From Pelagovum pacificum (GTDB lineage: Bacteria > Pseudomonadota > Alphaproteobacteria > Rhodobacterales > Rhodobacteraceae): a DNA stretch of 64,000 nucleotides. The position numbers and the translations under genes were made by a program. Shown piece after piece: positions 1-9,307 of this stretch (position 1 is the first letter of the stretch; each line of letters starts with the position of its first letter). The stretch is from positions 2,918,501-2,982,500 of the forward strand of contig NZ_CP065915.1 in the NCBI RefSeq assembly GCF_016134045.1, read 5' to 3'. The notes below the pieces were generated by a model that did no database searches, had not been told where the DNA came from, and saw only the letters and a program-made list of their open reading frames with translations.

Positions 1-23
1 CGTGAACGACGTCGGCAACCTTG

Positions 24-1007
24 CTAGCCGACCTTGCCGTCGAGCTCGTCCGTGATGTGGATGCGGATGATGTCGTCGAAGGAGGCGTCGGCGCGGAAAC
101 CGAGAGACTCGGCGCGCTTCGCCTCGAACCCCTCCGGCCAGCCGGCGACGATCCCGGCGATCGTCTCGTCCGGCTCCCGCCGGATCAGCGAGGTCGCCTT
201 GTCTCCTGCGACGCGGCCCAGCGCCTCGATCTGTTCGCCCACGGAGGCCATGATGCCCGGCATCGAAAGGCACCGGCGCGGGCCGAGTTGTTCGGTGTGG
301 AGCGCCGCCGCGTGGACGAGGAAATCGACCGCGGTGCGAGGGCTGGCGAACCAGTGCCGCACGGTGTCCGCGACCGGCAGGACTGCTTCCTGCCCGACGA
401 GCGGTTCGCGCAGGATGCTGGAGAAGAAGCCGGAGGCCGCCTTGTTCGGGAGGCCGGGACGGATGCAGATCGTGGGCAGGCGAATGCCGATCCCGTCGAC
501 CAGCCCACGGCGGGAATAGTCGTTCAGCAGCAGCTCGCAGATCGCCTTCTGGGTGCCGTAGCTGGTCAGCGGCGCGCGGACGAATTCGTCCCCGATCGGT
601 GTCGGGAACGGGGCGCCGAAGACTGCGATGGAAGAGGCGAACACGAACCGCGGGCGATAGCCGTCGCGCTCGTGTTCCGCGCGGATCGCTTCGAGCAGGA
701 GCCGCGTGCCGTCGAGATTGACGGCGTAGCCCTTCTCGAAATCCGCTTCCGCCTCGCCGGAGACGATGGCGGCGAGATGAATGATGATGTCGGGCTTCCG
801 GCCGATCATGGCCACGACGTCCGCCGGATCGCAGAGATCGAACGTCACTGTCTCTACCGGGAAGGCCGCCTCCGGGCCCTCCGGCGCGACCGTGTCGGCG
901 AGTGTCAGACGATCGATGTTCTTGCCGTCGATCTCGCCCGTCGCAGCCAGCCGCTGCGAAAGCTTGCGGCCGATCATTCCGGCCGCCCCCAGTACCATCA
1001 CGTGCAT
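24..1007 (-). CDS. denD: D-erythronate dehydrogenase-like SDR
   Basis: A 327-residue extended SDR resembling D-erythronate dehydrogenase, the NAD-dependent enzyme that oxidises D-erythronate to 2-keto-D-erythronate in four-carbon acid sugar catabolism. The Rossmann motif GAAGMIG lies at residues 7-13, a serine pair at 125-126 and the catalytic YxxxK at Tyr150/Lys154. I chose the ATG at 1007 because AGGAGGAG stands just upstream; an in-frame ATG at 1028 lies before this site. It is the last visible gene of an operon with the aldo/keto reductase, 68 bases downstream of it. The kinase and isomerase partners of the erythronate pathway are not in the window, so the substrate comes from family resemblance only. 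Confidence 0.8.
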   Translation of the reverse strand: MHVMVLGAAGMIGRKLSQRLAATGEIDGKNIDRLTLADTVAPEGPEAAFPVETVTFDLCDPADVVAMIGRKPDIIIHLAAIVSGEAEADFEKGYAVNLDGTRLLLEAIRAEHERDGYRPRFVFASSIAVFGAPFPTPIGDEFVRAPLTSYGTQKAICELLLNDYSRRGLVDGIGIRLPTICIRPGLPNKAASGFFSSILREPLVGQEAVLPVADTVRHWFASPRTAVDFLVHAAALHTEQLGPRRCLSMPGIMASVGEQIEALGRVAGDKATSLIRREPDETIAGIVAGWPEGFEAKRAESLGFRADASFDDIIRIHITDELDGKVG

Positions 1008-1075
1008 GTCGTCTCCTCCTCGCGCCATGTGGCCCGAAGGCGGAACGGGTTACAACATCGGACTGGCCGGTGCGG

Positions 1076-2128
1076 TCATTCCTTGTTCAGGTTGTATTTC
1101 ATGATCCGACCGTGCCGGCCGTCCCGGTCCCGTTCGACGTCGTAGACATCGCCGTCCACCACCCCGTGCGCTGCAATGGCGGCCTCGATCCGGGCGCGGT
1201 CCTCGTCATCGAGTTTCACGTCGAACAGACGCGCGTGCCGGTCGAGGTGCCCGCCGTGGCGCACACCGACGATGATGCCGGAGACCGACGGATCGTCGAG
1301 CATAGCCCGCATCGCGACCGACGCGATGTCGGTGTCGTGCTTGTCCGCGATCTCTCGCAGTAACCGGAGGAACGACTGGAACACCGACCAGCCGCCGATG
1401 TCGTCGATGATGAGCTTGTACTTCGTCAGCGACCGGTTCTCGAGCTCGCCCTCCGGTTCCGCCACGCCGAGCCAGCGGTCCGACAGGAAACCGCCCGCGA
1501 CCGTGCCGTAGCAGAGCACGCCGATGTTGCGCTCGGCGCAGAGGTCGAGCATCCGCTTCACCGGGCGGCGGTCGATCAGCGAATATTGCATCTGGATCGA
1601 GGTGACGTCGAAGCCGCTGTCGGCGAGTTCCGCCATGCAGGTGCTGTTGAAGTTCGTCGTGCCGAGCCGGTCGATCTTGCCCGCATCGCGGAAGTCGCTG
1701 AGCCATGATGCCACCTCGAGGTAGCGCGGCACCGCGAGGTCCCACCAGTGGAACTGGACGAGGTCCAGCCGCTCCGCCCCAAGCCGGGAGAGCGAGCGGT
1801 CTATCGTTTCCTGTACGTCGGCCTTCGTGAGGCCGGACAGCCGTCCGAGATCGGGCACGCACTTGGTGTGGACCTTCAGCCGGTCGAGCAGGTCCGTCCG
1901 TCCCGCCGCCCTGGCGTCGCGTCGGAAGGCACCGATCAGCTCTTCGACGCCGGTGTAGATGTCGGCGCAATCGAAGGTCGTGATCCCCGCCTCCATGTAA
2001 TCATACATCTCGCGCACGGCCTGGTCGCGGTCGATCTCCCCATGCCCGCCGGCGAGGTGCCAGCCCCCCTTGATAAGGCGGCTGATCTCGTAGCCGTCGG
2101 CGAGGGTGGTGCGTTCGATTTCGGTCAT
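1076..2128 (-). CDS. Aldo/keto reductase
   Basis: A 350-residue NAD(P)H-dependent aldo/keto reductase with a TIM-barrel fold, probably cytoplasmic. The catalytic tetrad is visible as Asp53, Tyr58 (ADIYTG), Lys89 (HTKC) and His127 (QFHWW). The start codon overlaps the stop of the upstream TIGR04076 gene (ATGA, 2125-2128), so the two are translationally coupled. Operon membership with a D-erythronate dehydrogenase-like enzyme suggests a sugar or sugar-acid carbonyl substrate, but the sequence does not identify it. Length and motifs are normal for the family. Confidence 0.85.
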   Translation of the reverse strand: MTEIERTTLADGYEISRLIKGGWHLAGGHGEIDRDQAVREMYDYMEAGITTFDCADIYTGVEELIGAFRRDARAAGRTDLLDRLKVHTKCVPDLGRLSGLTKADVQETIDRSLSRLGAERLDLVQFHWWDLAVPRYLEVASWLSDFRDAGKIDRLGTTNFNSTCMAELADSGFDVTSIQMQYSLIDRRPVKRMLDLCAERNIGVLCYGTVAGGFLSDRWLGVAEPEGELENRSLTKYKLIIDDIGGWSVFQSFLRLLREIADKHDTDIASVAMRAMLDDPSVSGIIVGVRHGGHLDRHARLFDVKLDDEDRARIEAAIAAHGVVDGDVYDVERDRDGRHGRIMKYNLNKE

Positions 2129-2475
2129 TTGTCGTCCTTCAGGTCGTCTGGAAGCGGCACGGCGGTCGTGTCGGCATGGCTGAAGCGGCGCTTGCCGATC
2201 CGGGTGATCCGCAGGCGCGTGGGGCAGTTCGGATCCGGACAGGCACAGGCGGCGTCGGTGCTCATCCAGTCGTTCGGGTGCGTTTCGCGCTGCTTGGCCG
2301 CCAGCAGAGGCAGCACGGCGGCGAGCGAGTAAATCGAGAAGCCCTGTCCATCAGGCAGGTGCAGCATCTCGCCACGCAGTTCGAAATAGTCGCCCTCCTC
2401 GCCACAGTAGATGCGACCGGGACCGGCGCGGACGACTTCGACGCGGAGGTCGTAAAGTTCGAACTCGTCGCTCAT
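2125..2475 (-). CDS. TIGR04076 family protein
   Basis: A 116-residue cytoplasmic protein resembling the TIGR04076 family, whose function is unknown. It begins with a short acidic/aromatic stretch, carries GRIYCGEEGDYFEL near residues 20-33 and has a CACPDPNC cysteine cluster around residues 77-84 that could bind metal. It overlaps its neighbours on both sides by ATGA, with the M14 peptidase upstream and the aldo/keto reductase downstream. Members often sit beside aldo/keto reductases, so a helper role for the reductase is possible, but that is inference. Confidence 0.7.
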   Translation of the reverse strand: MSDEFELYDLRVEVVRAGPGRIYCGEEGDYFELRGEMLHLPDGQGFSIYSLAAVLPLLAAKQRETHPNDWMSTDAACACPDPNCPTRLRITRIGKRRFSHADTTAVPLPDDLKDDK

Positions 2476-3638
2476 CCGGCTGGTCTCAGCTTTGGACGGA
2501 CGGCCTCGATCGCGTCGAGCATCGACGCGCCGAGCCGGGCACAGCGGTCTGGGCTCCAGCCCATGTCGGGGTCGGGGTCGCGGTGGCAATCCTTGAAGGG
2601 CATTTCCAGCAGGATCGACAGGCAGTCGAACTCCTCCGCGATGGAATTCCACGCCATGCGCATGTCCGCCTCCGCCGGCGGGCCGCCGGGATAGGGGTCG
2701 GACAGGCTGTAGGCCGGTGTCGCCTTGCCCAGTGCCGTCGCGAAGTCCCTGAACAATCGGGCCAGCCGGTCGGAGCGCGACGGGATCTCGAGCGGGCCGC
2801 CGAGGAAAATGTAGGGCAGTTCCTCGTCGCCGTGCGCGTCGAGGCAGAAGTCCACGCCCTCTGCCCGCATCCGTTCCCGCAGCGCCGCGACCTCGGGCGC
2901 CGTCTCCGGATCCGTCTCCCGCCACGCGCGGTTCAGGTTCATGCCGCGCGCGTTCATCCGGGTGTTGCCCCTCAGGCAGCCGTCCGGGTTCACCGTCGGC
3001 ACGACGAAGATGTCGAGCGTCTCGCAGAGGTGCCGGCCAAGCCCGTCCGCCGGGTCGAGCAGCCGTTTGAGAAGACCCTCGGCGAAGAAGCCAGCCATCG
3101 TCTCCGACGGGTGCTGGCGGCCGATGATCCAGGCCTTCGGCTTGCCCTCCCCCGACGTGCCGATGCGCAGCAGGTCGATGTCGTTGCCGTCGGGCGTCGT
3201 GGTGAGCGTTTCCAGCCGACAGCGCGGGTCGTTCACCGCGCGGGCGATCATCGCATCGTGCCGGGCCATCGGAAACGGCGGATAATAGGCGATCCAGACG
3301 GTATCGCCGACAGGTTGCGGGAACATGGTGAAGGTCCCGTCGGAATAGCTTGCATCGGACCGCCGCCAGTTGGCGAGGTCGTCGGACACGAAGGGGCGGT
3401 AACCGGTCCAGCAGTCCGGCACCTCCTCCCGCCCGGCAAGGCGGGACAGGTCCGACGCGTTCTCGATCGAAACTTTCAGGTCCCGCCCCCGGACGCCCGA
3501 GACCCGCAGGTAGAACCAGTTGAAATCGGGCGAGTCACCGTCCGGCCGGAGCCGAATGCGGACGTGATCGCCGTCGATCCCGGTCAGGATGGCGCTGCCG
3601 CCTTCGAAGCCGGTGCTGACGATGATGGGCGTTGTCAT
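2472..3638 (-). CDS. M14-family zinc carboxypeptidase
   Basis: A 388-residue cytosolic carboxypeptidase-like M14 protein with no signal peptide. Residues 1-120 form the N-terminal beta domain typical of this subgroup; the catalytic domain follows. Zinc ligands are His176 and Glu179 in HPSE and His269 in DAHGDEE, and the catalytic acid is probably Glu345 in LLEMPFK. RGMNLNR near 231-237 supplies the substrate-binding Asn/Arg. It should remove C-terminal residues from a peptide or amide conjugate. It is the first gene of the four-gene operon that ends in the erythronate dehydrogenase. The substrate is not evident. Confidence 0.85.
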   Translation of the reverse strand: MTTPIIVSTGFEGGSAILTGIDGDHVRIRLRPDGDSPDFNWFYLRVSGVRGRDLKVSIENASDLSRLAGREEVPDCWTGYRPFVSDDLANWRRSDASYSDGTFTMFPQPVGDTVWIAYYPPFPMARHDAMIARAVNDPRCRLETLTTTPDGNDIDLLRIGTSGEGKPKAWIIGRQHPSETMAGFFAEGLLKRLLDPADGLGRHLCETLDIFVVPTVNPDGCLRGNTRMNARGMNLNRAWRETDPETAPEVAALRERMRAEGVDFCLDAHGDEELPYIFLGGPLEIPSRSDRLARLFRDFATALGKATPAYSLSDPYPGGPPAEADMRMAWNSIAEEFDCLSILLEMPFKDCHRDPDPDMGWSPDRCARLGASMLDAIEAVRPKLRPAG

Positions 3639-3932
3639 GGTTAGGGCCTTCTGCGTCTGCGATGCGTGGTCTGCGCTTGGGGCCGACGTTAGGGGACCTC
3701 GGCAGCGAGCGGAAGGTCGGCACGCCCGGCTTTCGCAGGGTCAGGCAACAGTGCTTTTCCACCCTGCCCTGCGGCCAACAACGAGGGAGGCGTGATGACA
3801 TCGCGGCGGCTGATCGGCAGGCACCGTCTTTAAGTCGTGCCTTGCCTGGCGCTGGATACCCGGCCCTGCGGGGCACGGAACTTGGAGACGCGAAAGGTCG
3901 TGCCTGGACCATCGGACCAATCGCATGCGATG
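3639..3932. other. Intergenic region, no gene seen
   Basis: These 294 bases lie between the start of the minus-strand M14 peptidase and the end of the minus-strand membrane protein. Open frames here are short and arginine-rich with no family resemblance. The part next to 3638 must hold the promoter of the M14 operon, but I cannot name convincing boxes. Confidence 0.5.
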
Positions 3933-4613
3933 TCACGCCGGGGTTTCCTGTCCTGCGTGGCTCGCACCGCCGCGAAGGAGCGCGATCCCGACGGCGATGA
4001 ACCAGGCGATGGCGCCAAGACCGAACACGGCGCCGGCAACCTCTCCCAGCGGCGGCAGGATCGTCAGCAACCCCGCGGCCCCACTGATCGCGCCGATGCC
4101 GGCGGTGAGGCGGCCGAAGATACCGCTCGCCAGCGCGGCGAGGCTGACCGCAAGGATCCACGCGCCGCCGGCGATCTCGTTGCCGCCACCGAAGCCCAGT
4201 TCGACCGCGTGAAGAGTCTGCCACAGAGAGGCGGCTGCCTCGGGGTCGGCGGCGAGAGCGTAGGTCTGTTCGACGGCGACGTTGGCGATCATCCCGGCAC
4301 CAAGGACGAGTGTCGCCCAGATCACGCCGAGCGTTCCGGTCAGCACTGCGGCATCGGGCCGCGAGACGGCGATCTGCTGGCGCAACGCGACGACCAGCAC
4401 CGCAAGCGCCAGGGCGTTCACGACGTAGATCGCGGTATTCCACGCGATCATCACGCCCGGGCGGTCCGCGATGAAGGCGACGACGGCGGCCGTGTCGATG
4501 TCGCCGGTGCCGAAGCCCAGAGGCGCGAACACGGTCACGACCATGGCGAAGCCGACAAGGTAGGTCGCGGCACAGGTCAGGGCGGCGAGGCCGCCGGCTT
4601 TCAGAAGAGTCAT
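3933..4613 (-). CDS. Polytopic membrane protein
   Basis: A 226-residue integral inner-membrane protein with about six hydrophobic segments, starting with an uncleaved one at residues 7-30. It has no enzymatic motif. The topology recalls DUF4386-type membrane proteins, but I am not sure of the family. Its start overlaps the stop of the upstream NAD-binding protein gene by ATGA (4610-4613), so both are made together. Confidence 0.7.
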   Translation of the reverse strand: MTLLKAGGLAALTCAATYLVGFAMVVTVFAPLGFGTGDIDTAAVVAFIADRPGVMIAWNTAIYVVNALALAVLVVALRQQIAVSRPDAAVLTGTLGVIWATLVLGAGMIANVAVEQTYALAADPEAAASLWQTLHAVELGFGGGNEIAGGAWILAVSLAALASGIFGRLTAGIGAISGAAGLLTILPPLGEVAGAVFGLGAIAWFIAVGIALLRGGASHAGQETPA

Positions 4614-5476
4614 GAACGTAGTCCTTTCGATGTGTGTGCCGCTTCGGCGGCAAGAGTTGCAAAATGGTCGGTGAGACGCCGCGTCCCGAAACGGGGCGCG
4701 ACCATATCCATCCCGAGCGCGGTCAGGAAAAAGCTTGCGGGGCCGCTCACCCGGCGGGGCAGGATCGGCAGGGTGGCGAGCGCGATGCGCCGCAGGGCGT
4801 CCGGCAGATGGGTGATGCGCGGCTCGGACCCGAGGGCGGCGAAGGCGGCGCGGGCGATCTTGTCCTGCGTCATCACGTCGGGGCCACCGATCTCCGCGCT
4901 GCCAAGCCCGGCCTCCGTCGCGTCGGCGATGGCCGTGGCGAGGTCGGCACCGTGAATGGGGTTGAGACGCTGCGACCCGTCGCCGAACAGCCAGACACGG
5001 CCCCGTCGCGCCATCGTCAGGACTTCGCCCATGTCCGAGAAATAGCCGGTCGGCGCGATCACCGTTGCGGGCATGTCGGAGGCAAGCAGCGCATCGACGA
5101 AGGCGGACTTGGCCTCGACGAGGGGCACGCCCGACATCGCCGAAGCGTTCAGGACATGCACATAGGCGAAACGCCCGACGCCGGCCGCTTCGGCCTCGCG
5201 CAGCAGGTTCAGGTTGGCCTGGTAATCGACCTCCCGGTAGCCGAGCCCGTCGGTCTGTCGGGTGATGCCGAGCGATGAGACGACGAGATCGACGCCGTCC
5301 ATGATCCCGCGCAGCGTCTCGGGCCGTGTGGCCTCCGCCTCGACGAGTACATCGGCGAGCCCCTCGCCCCGGGCGGTGTCACGAACCAACGCGGTGACAT
5401 GGTGCCCGCGCCGCGCGTATTCGGCGCAGAGGAAGCGCCCGAGATAGCCGGTCGCGCCGGCAACGAGAACGTTCAT
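4610..5476 (-). CDS. NAD(P)-binding SDR-like protein
   Basis: A 288-residue atypical SDR of the NmrA/complex-I-assembly type. GATGYLG at residues 7-13 is the nucleotide-binding motif; a canonical YxxxK pair is not evident. Such proteins act as redox sensors or as reductases on small molecules. I start it at the ATG at 5476 because the Rossmann strand follows immediately and upstream residues are not family-like. It sits between two membrane-protein genes in a minus-strand operon, which suggests a membrane-linked role. Confidence 0.75.
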   Translation of the reverse strand: MNVLVAGATGYLGRFLCAEYARRGHHVTALVRDTARGEGLADVLVEAEATRPETLRGIMDGVDLVVSSLGITRQTDGLGYREVDYQANLNLLREAEAAGVGRFAYVHVLNASAMSGVPLVEAKSAFVDALLASDMPATVIAPTGYFSDMGEVLTMARRGRVWLFGDGSQRLNPIHGADLATAIADATEAGLGSAEIGGPDVMTQDKIARAAFAALGSEPRITHLPDALRRIALATLPILPRRVSGPASFFLTALGMDMVAPRFGTRRLTDHFATLAAEAAHTSKGLRS

Positions 5477-5492
5477 GGCTTGTCTCCCGTGG

Positions 5493-5861
5493 TCAGGACA
5501 GGCCCACGCCAAGCGCGGCGACGGCCATGAGGAAAAGGACCGGCGTCCAGAGCAGGCGCTCCGGGCGGGACGGGCTTGCGGCGTTGGCGGCCAGCGACAG
5601 GAGCGTCAGCGCGACCGCGGGCCAGAAGATCGGCGTCAGCTGCGCCGCGCCGATCCCGGCCCGGGCGAGCACTGCTCCGGCCATGGTGCAGAGCAGCGCG
5701 GCCTGAACCATCGCCAGCGCCCGCCAGGCGGGCGGCAGACGGCCGGGAAAGCGGCCGCCGACCGTCAGCCGGCCGAGCGGCGCACCGGCGGCGTTGGCGA
5801 GATGCATCAGCAACGGCAACGCCGCCAGCCCGGCATAGGCGAAGGCGAGAACCTGGATCAT
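5493..5861 (-). CDS. Small integral membrane protein
   Basis: A 122-residue protein with about four hydrophobic segments and almost no polar loops. It resembles no family that I can name. It starts 16 bases upstream of the NAD-binding protein gene and is the first gene of this three-gene minus-strand operon. The sequence shows no catalytic residues. Confidence 0.6.
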   Translation of the reverse strand: MIQVLAFAYAGLAALPLLMHLANAAGAPLGRLTVGGRFPGRLPPAWRALAMVQAALLCTMAGAVLARAGIGAAQLTPIFWPAVALTLLSLAANAASPSRPERLLWTPVLFLMAVAALGVGLS

Positions 5862-6061
5862 CGGCCTCTCTCACCACCACCGGGAGAGGCGGACAGGCAA
5901 GGAGCGGCGCACCGAGCGCGTCGTTCCCTCAGCTAGGCCCACGTCGCCCCAAAGGCGCCGTGGCGGATAGGTGCTTCGCCATGCGGGCTGGCGCGGCCCA
6001 CCGGTCAACAGGTGATGCAGACCGGTCATTCGGGTTTGGATGTCGTTCATCGCGCCCTCAC

Positions 6062-6427
6062 TCAGTTGACGACCGCGTGGCCGCGGCCGCGCAGGCAGTT
6101 CAGGACAATGGTTTCACGGGTATCGCTGGCCTCGGACAGGCCCATCGCCGTGCCGGCCAACGCGCCGGCAACAGCGCCGCCGAGCGCATCGCCTTCGTCA
6201 TCGACCTCGCCCAGTATCCCGCCGATCCCGGCGCCCATGGCTGCCGCCGCCATCGTCTCGTGGTTCAGCTGCGACTGGCTGCGCGCAAGATTGCGGCATG
6301 CGGAAAGGTCGCTCTGGAACTGCATGGTCGGCGGCCCGTCGAGGATCGGGTCCACATCAGTTCCCATCTCCGCGCAGGCGCCCAGCAGGGCTGTCAGGCA
6401 GAGCGGCGCGATCATTATCGGTTTCAT
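6062..6427 (-). CDS. Glycine-zipper lipoprotein
   Basis: A 121-residue predicted lipoprotein. A signal peptide of about 17 residues ends in the lipobox LLGAC. The centre (residues about 60-95) is a glycine/alanine zipper (AAAMGAGIGGILG, then GGAVAGALAGTAMG), the pattern of membrane-inserting glycine-zipper proteins. Two cysteines outside the lipobox (in LSACRN and NCLRG) could form a disulphide. It is transcribed alone and probably acts in envelope stability. Confidence 0.7.
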   Translation of the reverse strand: MKPIMIAPLCLTALLGACAEMGTDVDPILDGPPTMQFQSDLSACRNLARSQSQLNHETMAAAAMGAGIGGILGEVDDEGDALGGAVAGALAGTAMGLSEASDTRETIVLNCLRGRGHAVVN

Positions 6428-6526
6428 GTCGTGTCTCCTTCGACTGTCGGTCTTGTCGAGGGAGTGCCTAGCCGTCAGACCCCGGCAGCGGCATGACCGC
6501 AGAGATCAGCGGATTGACCTACGGCA

Positions 6527-7537
6527 TCATTCGTTCATCCAAGCCGTCGGGCTCGACCCGGTCCAGCGCCGGAACGCCCGCACGAAGGCCGAGGCCTCGG
6601 AAAAGCCCAGGAGGTAGGCGGTCTCACCCACCGACACCTTGCGCGTGCCGAGGTAGTCTATCGCCATCCGGCGGCGCAGCTCGTCGTGAACCTCCGCGAA
6701 CGTGACGCCTTCCTCCTTCAGGCGGCGGTAAAGCGTCTGGCGGCTCATGCCGAGGTCCCGGGCGATCCGGTCCATCGACATCGAACCTTCGTGCAGGTCG
6801 GAGAGCATCCGCGACTCTACGGAAGAGCGCACGGTGTCGTTGGTCGCGAGGTCCTGGAGCAGCGCGTCGGCGTGGCGAGTGAAGACGCCGAAGACGTAGT
6901 CCTTGCCGCCATCGAAAGCTTCGTCGAGCCAGACCGGATTGATCCGCAGCGCATTGCGTGCCGCCCGGAACGTCACCGGCACGCGGAACAGCTCGGGGTA
7001 GCGGTTCGCGTGCGGCGGCGGGGCATAGGTGACCTCGAGCGCCTGCTCGAACGGGTATTCCGGCGCGGAGCGGCGGAATTCGGAAATGAACCGCGCGAAG
7101 CTCGCCTCGATCGCCATCCAGTCGCCGTCGCTGGGGCTGTTGTCCACCAGCCAGACAGCGTCCGCCTCCCGGACCAGCTCGAACCGGTCGCGGCCGCCCG
7201 GGATCGGTACGTCCGCCATGAGCCTTGCATACCGGTTGAGCTGGCCGAGGCTGTGCGGAAAAGAGGTCGAGGCATGAACGATCTGGCCGACGATCGACAT
7301 CGTCTCCAACCGGGTCTCCAGCACGTGGCGCAGCAGAAGCGAGGTGTCGCCCGTCGTCTCGATCCCGGCGGCGATGAGCGCATGGTACGCCGCGACCGGG
7401 ATGCGCGCATCCTGATCCGCAAGGTCGTTCTCCGCCAGACCCGAGGCCGCCAGCAGTCCGTCGCGCGGCGCACCTTCACTCACCGCATAGTCGAGGAAGG
7501 CAGCCGCGAAACCGGCGGCCATGGTCTGATCGGACAT
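6527..7537 (-). CDS. AraC-family transcriptional regulator
   Basis: A 336-residue DNA-binding regulator. The N-terminal two thirds resembles the arabinose-binding-like effector domain of OruR/ArgR-type AraC proteins. The C-terminal 100 residues hold the double helix-turn-helix with DLGMSRQTLYRRLKEEG and LGFSEASAFVRAFRRWTG. The ATG at 7537 is chosen because GGAGGA stands about seven bases upstream; a longer reading frame lacks this signal. It is flanked by a lipoprotein gene and a PHB-depolymerase-like gene, both on the same strand, so its target is not clear from position. Confidence 0.85.
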   Translation of the reverse strand: MSDQTMAAGFAAAFLDYAVSEGAPRDGLLAASGLAENDLADQDARIPVAAYHALIAAGIETTGDTSLLLRHVLETRLETMSIVGQIVHASTSFPHSLGQLNRYARLMADVPIPGGRDRFELVREADAVWLVDNSPSDGDWMAIEASFARFISEFRRSAPEYPFEQALEVTYAPPPHANRYPELFRVPVTFRAARNALRINPVWLDEAFDGGKDYVFGVFTRHADALLQDLATNDTVRSSVESRMLSDLHEGSMSMDRIARDLGMSRQTLYRRLKEEGVTFAEVHDELRRRMAIDYLGTRKVSVGETAYLLGFSEASAFVRAFRRWTGSSPTAWMNE

Positions 7538-7777
7538 GCGGTAGTCCTCCGGGGTCAGGATCGTGATGCACCCGGTCATGTCGTCACCGAACCGGTGCCG
7601 GCAGAATGTCAGAAGACATGACGTTAGGACACCCCAATGCTGGCTGGCATAGTTGCGGTGCCCTAATTCCGGACCACTGGTCGCCAAGCTCTCGCGCCGC
7701 GGGAATACGATCGAGCCTGCAGAAATCTCCGTAGACCGCGTCAGTTCAACAGCGTCAGGATCACCGTGAGCTGCCGA

Positions 7778-8854
7778 TCAGGTGGAGGGACTGAAGAAGA
7801 AGCGGAGCATCTCGGCGCTCGCATCGGGACCTTTCGGATCGGTGTAGCTTCCCGCGGACTGTCCGCCGGACCATGCGTGCCCCAGGCCCTCCACGATCCA
7901 ATGCTCGACCGCTTCGGAACCGGTCTCGTCATAGGTCGTGCAGCGTCGGTAAGATCGCCCGCCAGCGGTGCCCGAGGTCTCGCTCTGAACGCTCTGCCCC
8001 GGGCCGCCCTCCAGCGCCTGCCGGACGATCTGTTCGCCGTTCGTGGGATGAACCGTGTGATCGGCATCGCCATGAAAGACGATGGTGCGCGTGCTCGCCG
8101 TGCGCGGGGCACTGTCCGCCCCGCGTCCGGCCATGGCCGCAAAGGCAGTGGGTATGTCCTTCGCCGCGCCGGCGGGCAGACCGGAATGGGCACCAACTGC
8201 CTTGAACAGGTCCGGATAGGTTCCGCCAAGGATGACGGCCATGGCCGCCCCTGCCGACAGGCCCGCGACGAAGACGAAGTCCTCCGGCACGGCATGTCGT
8301 GCGATGACCTCTCGCGCCAGACCGGCAAGGATGGCGGGCTCGCCGCGGTCGCGCCTCTGGTCGCCACGGCTGAACCAGTTCCAGCAGGACTGCGCGTTGT
8401 CGCCGCGCGACTGCTGCGGATAGACGACGACGAAGCGATGCTGCTCGGCGAGGGCGTTCATGCCTGTGCCGGCGGCGAAGTCTTCGGGCGTCTGCGTGCA
8501 GCCATGAAGCATGACCACGAGGCCGGTAACCCCGTCTTGCGCCGAAGCAGGCACATATGTGCGATAGCGGCGCGTGCCGGCGGCACAGGAGAAGCTGTCC
8601 TCGTCAAAGCGCGCCCCGTCGGGAAGGTCGGCGGTCTGCGTTGCGGGCCGGCCTTCAGGCTGAAGGCGGGACATCAGCCCGGACAGCGCCGAGGTCAGCG
8701 TTTCACTTCCGCTGATGGGCGGCACGGATGCCGGTCCGGCCGTCAGACCGTGCTGGGCAAGCGTGCGTGTGACGAGGTCATTGGCCGAGTCAAATTGCGC
8801 GGCGCGCGTTTGCCCGGTCGCCGCGCGCCATGCGCCGGCGTTGAAGTTGATCAT
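7778..8854 (-). CDS. PHB-depolymerase-family esterase
   Basis: A 358-residue alpha/beta hydrolase of the short-chain polyhydroxyalkanoate depolymerase/LpqC-like group. The nucleophile is Ser200 in GLSAGAAM, the acid is probably Asp265 in HGDADHTVHP and the base His326 in EGLGHAWSG. The oxyanion region LHGCTQTPEDFA lies at 116-127. There is no signal peptide, so it is intracellular or leaves by another route. The first 85 residues resemble the N-terminal arm seen in homologues. It hydrolyses polyester or aromatic esters by family precedent. A CopG regulator gene lies 26 bases upstream on the same strand. Confidence 0.8.
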   Translation of the reverse strand: MINFNAGAWRAATGQTRAAQFDSANDLVTRTLAQHGLTAGPASVPPISGSETLTSALSGLMSRLQPEGRPATQTADLPDGARFDEDSFSCAAGTRRYRTYVPASAQDGVTGLVVMLHGCTQTPEDFAAGTGMNALAEQHRFVVVYPQQSRGDNAQSCWNWFSRGDQRRDRGEPAILAGLAREVIARHAVPEDFVFVAGLSAGAAMAVILGGTYPDLFKAVGAHSGLPAGAAKDIPTAFAAMAGRGADSAPRTASTRTIVFHGDADHTVHPTNGEQIVRQALEGGPGQSVQSETSGTAGGRSYRRCTTYDETGSEAVEHWIVEGLGHAWSGGQSAGSYTDPKGPDASAEMLRFFFSPST

Positions 8855-8880
8855 CTGTTCCGTCCTTGTGAGGGCCGCCG

Positions 8881-9297
8881 CTACTGAATGCGGTCGGCCA
8901 GGGCCTTCTTGATGTCCGGGGAAGCCTGAAGGCTGCCGAGAACGGTGATCGAGCCGATGGTCGCCCGGGCGAGGTCGGGCGTGACGTCTGCGTGGATGCG
9001 GGCAAGCCCCACCACCTTGATATGCAGAATCTCGCCGGCCGCGCGGAGCTGCTCAAGCTCTGCCCGGCCGAAGTCCCGAAGACCGAGCTCCATCGTGTGG
9101 CGCTCGATGGAGCGGTCGACGGCCTCTCCATGCGTGTCGAGTTGCTTGCGTATCGCGGTGCGGATAAAATCGCTGCGGTTCGAGTAGAACCCCTCCTGCA
9201 CCAGAAGATCGACGCGACCGAGGTCGACGAAGCCGAGATTGATCGTGATTTTCTCGTTGTCGGGTTGCCTGTCCCGGAGCTGTCTCACCTCGGCCAT
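8881..9297 (-). CDS. CopG/NikR-like ribbon-helix-helix regulator
   Basis: A 138-residue regulator. KITINLGFVDLGRVD near residues 16-30 is the DNA-binding strand and helix of a ribbon-helix-helix fold, with NRSDFIRTAIRKQL as the second helix. The C-terminal 90 residues include an isoleucine/valine-rich segment (ILHIKVVGLARI) that may oligomerise or bind an effector. The ATG at 9297 has GGAGAT upstream and lies 10 bases from a perfect inverted repeat, which suggests autoregulation. The esterase downstream is a likely operon partner. Confidence 0.8.
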   Translation of the reverse strand: MAEVRQLRDRQPDNEKITINLGFVDLGRVDLLVQEGFYSNRSDFIRTAIRKQLDTHGEAVDRSIERHTMELGLRDFGRAELEQLRAAGEILHIKVVGLARIHADVTPDLARATIGSITVLGSLQASPDIKKALADRIQ

Positions 9298-9307
9298 TCT
9301 TCTATCT

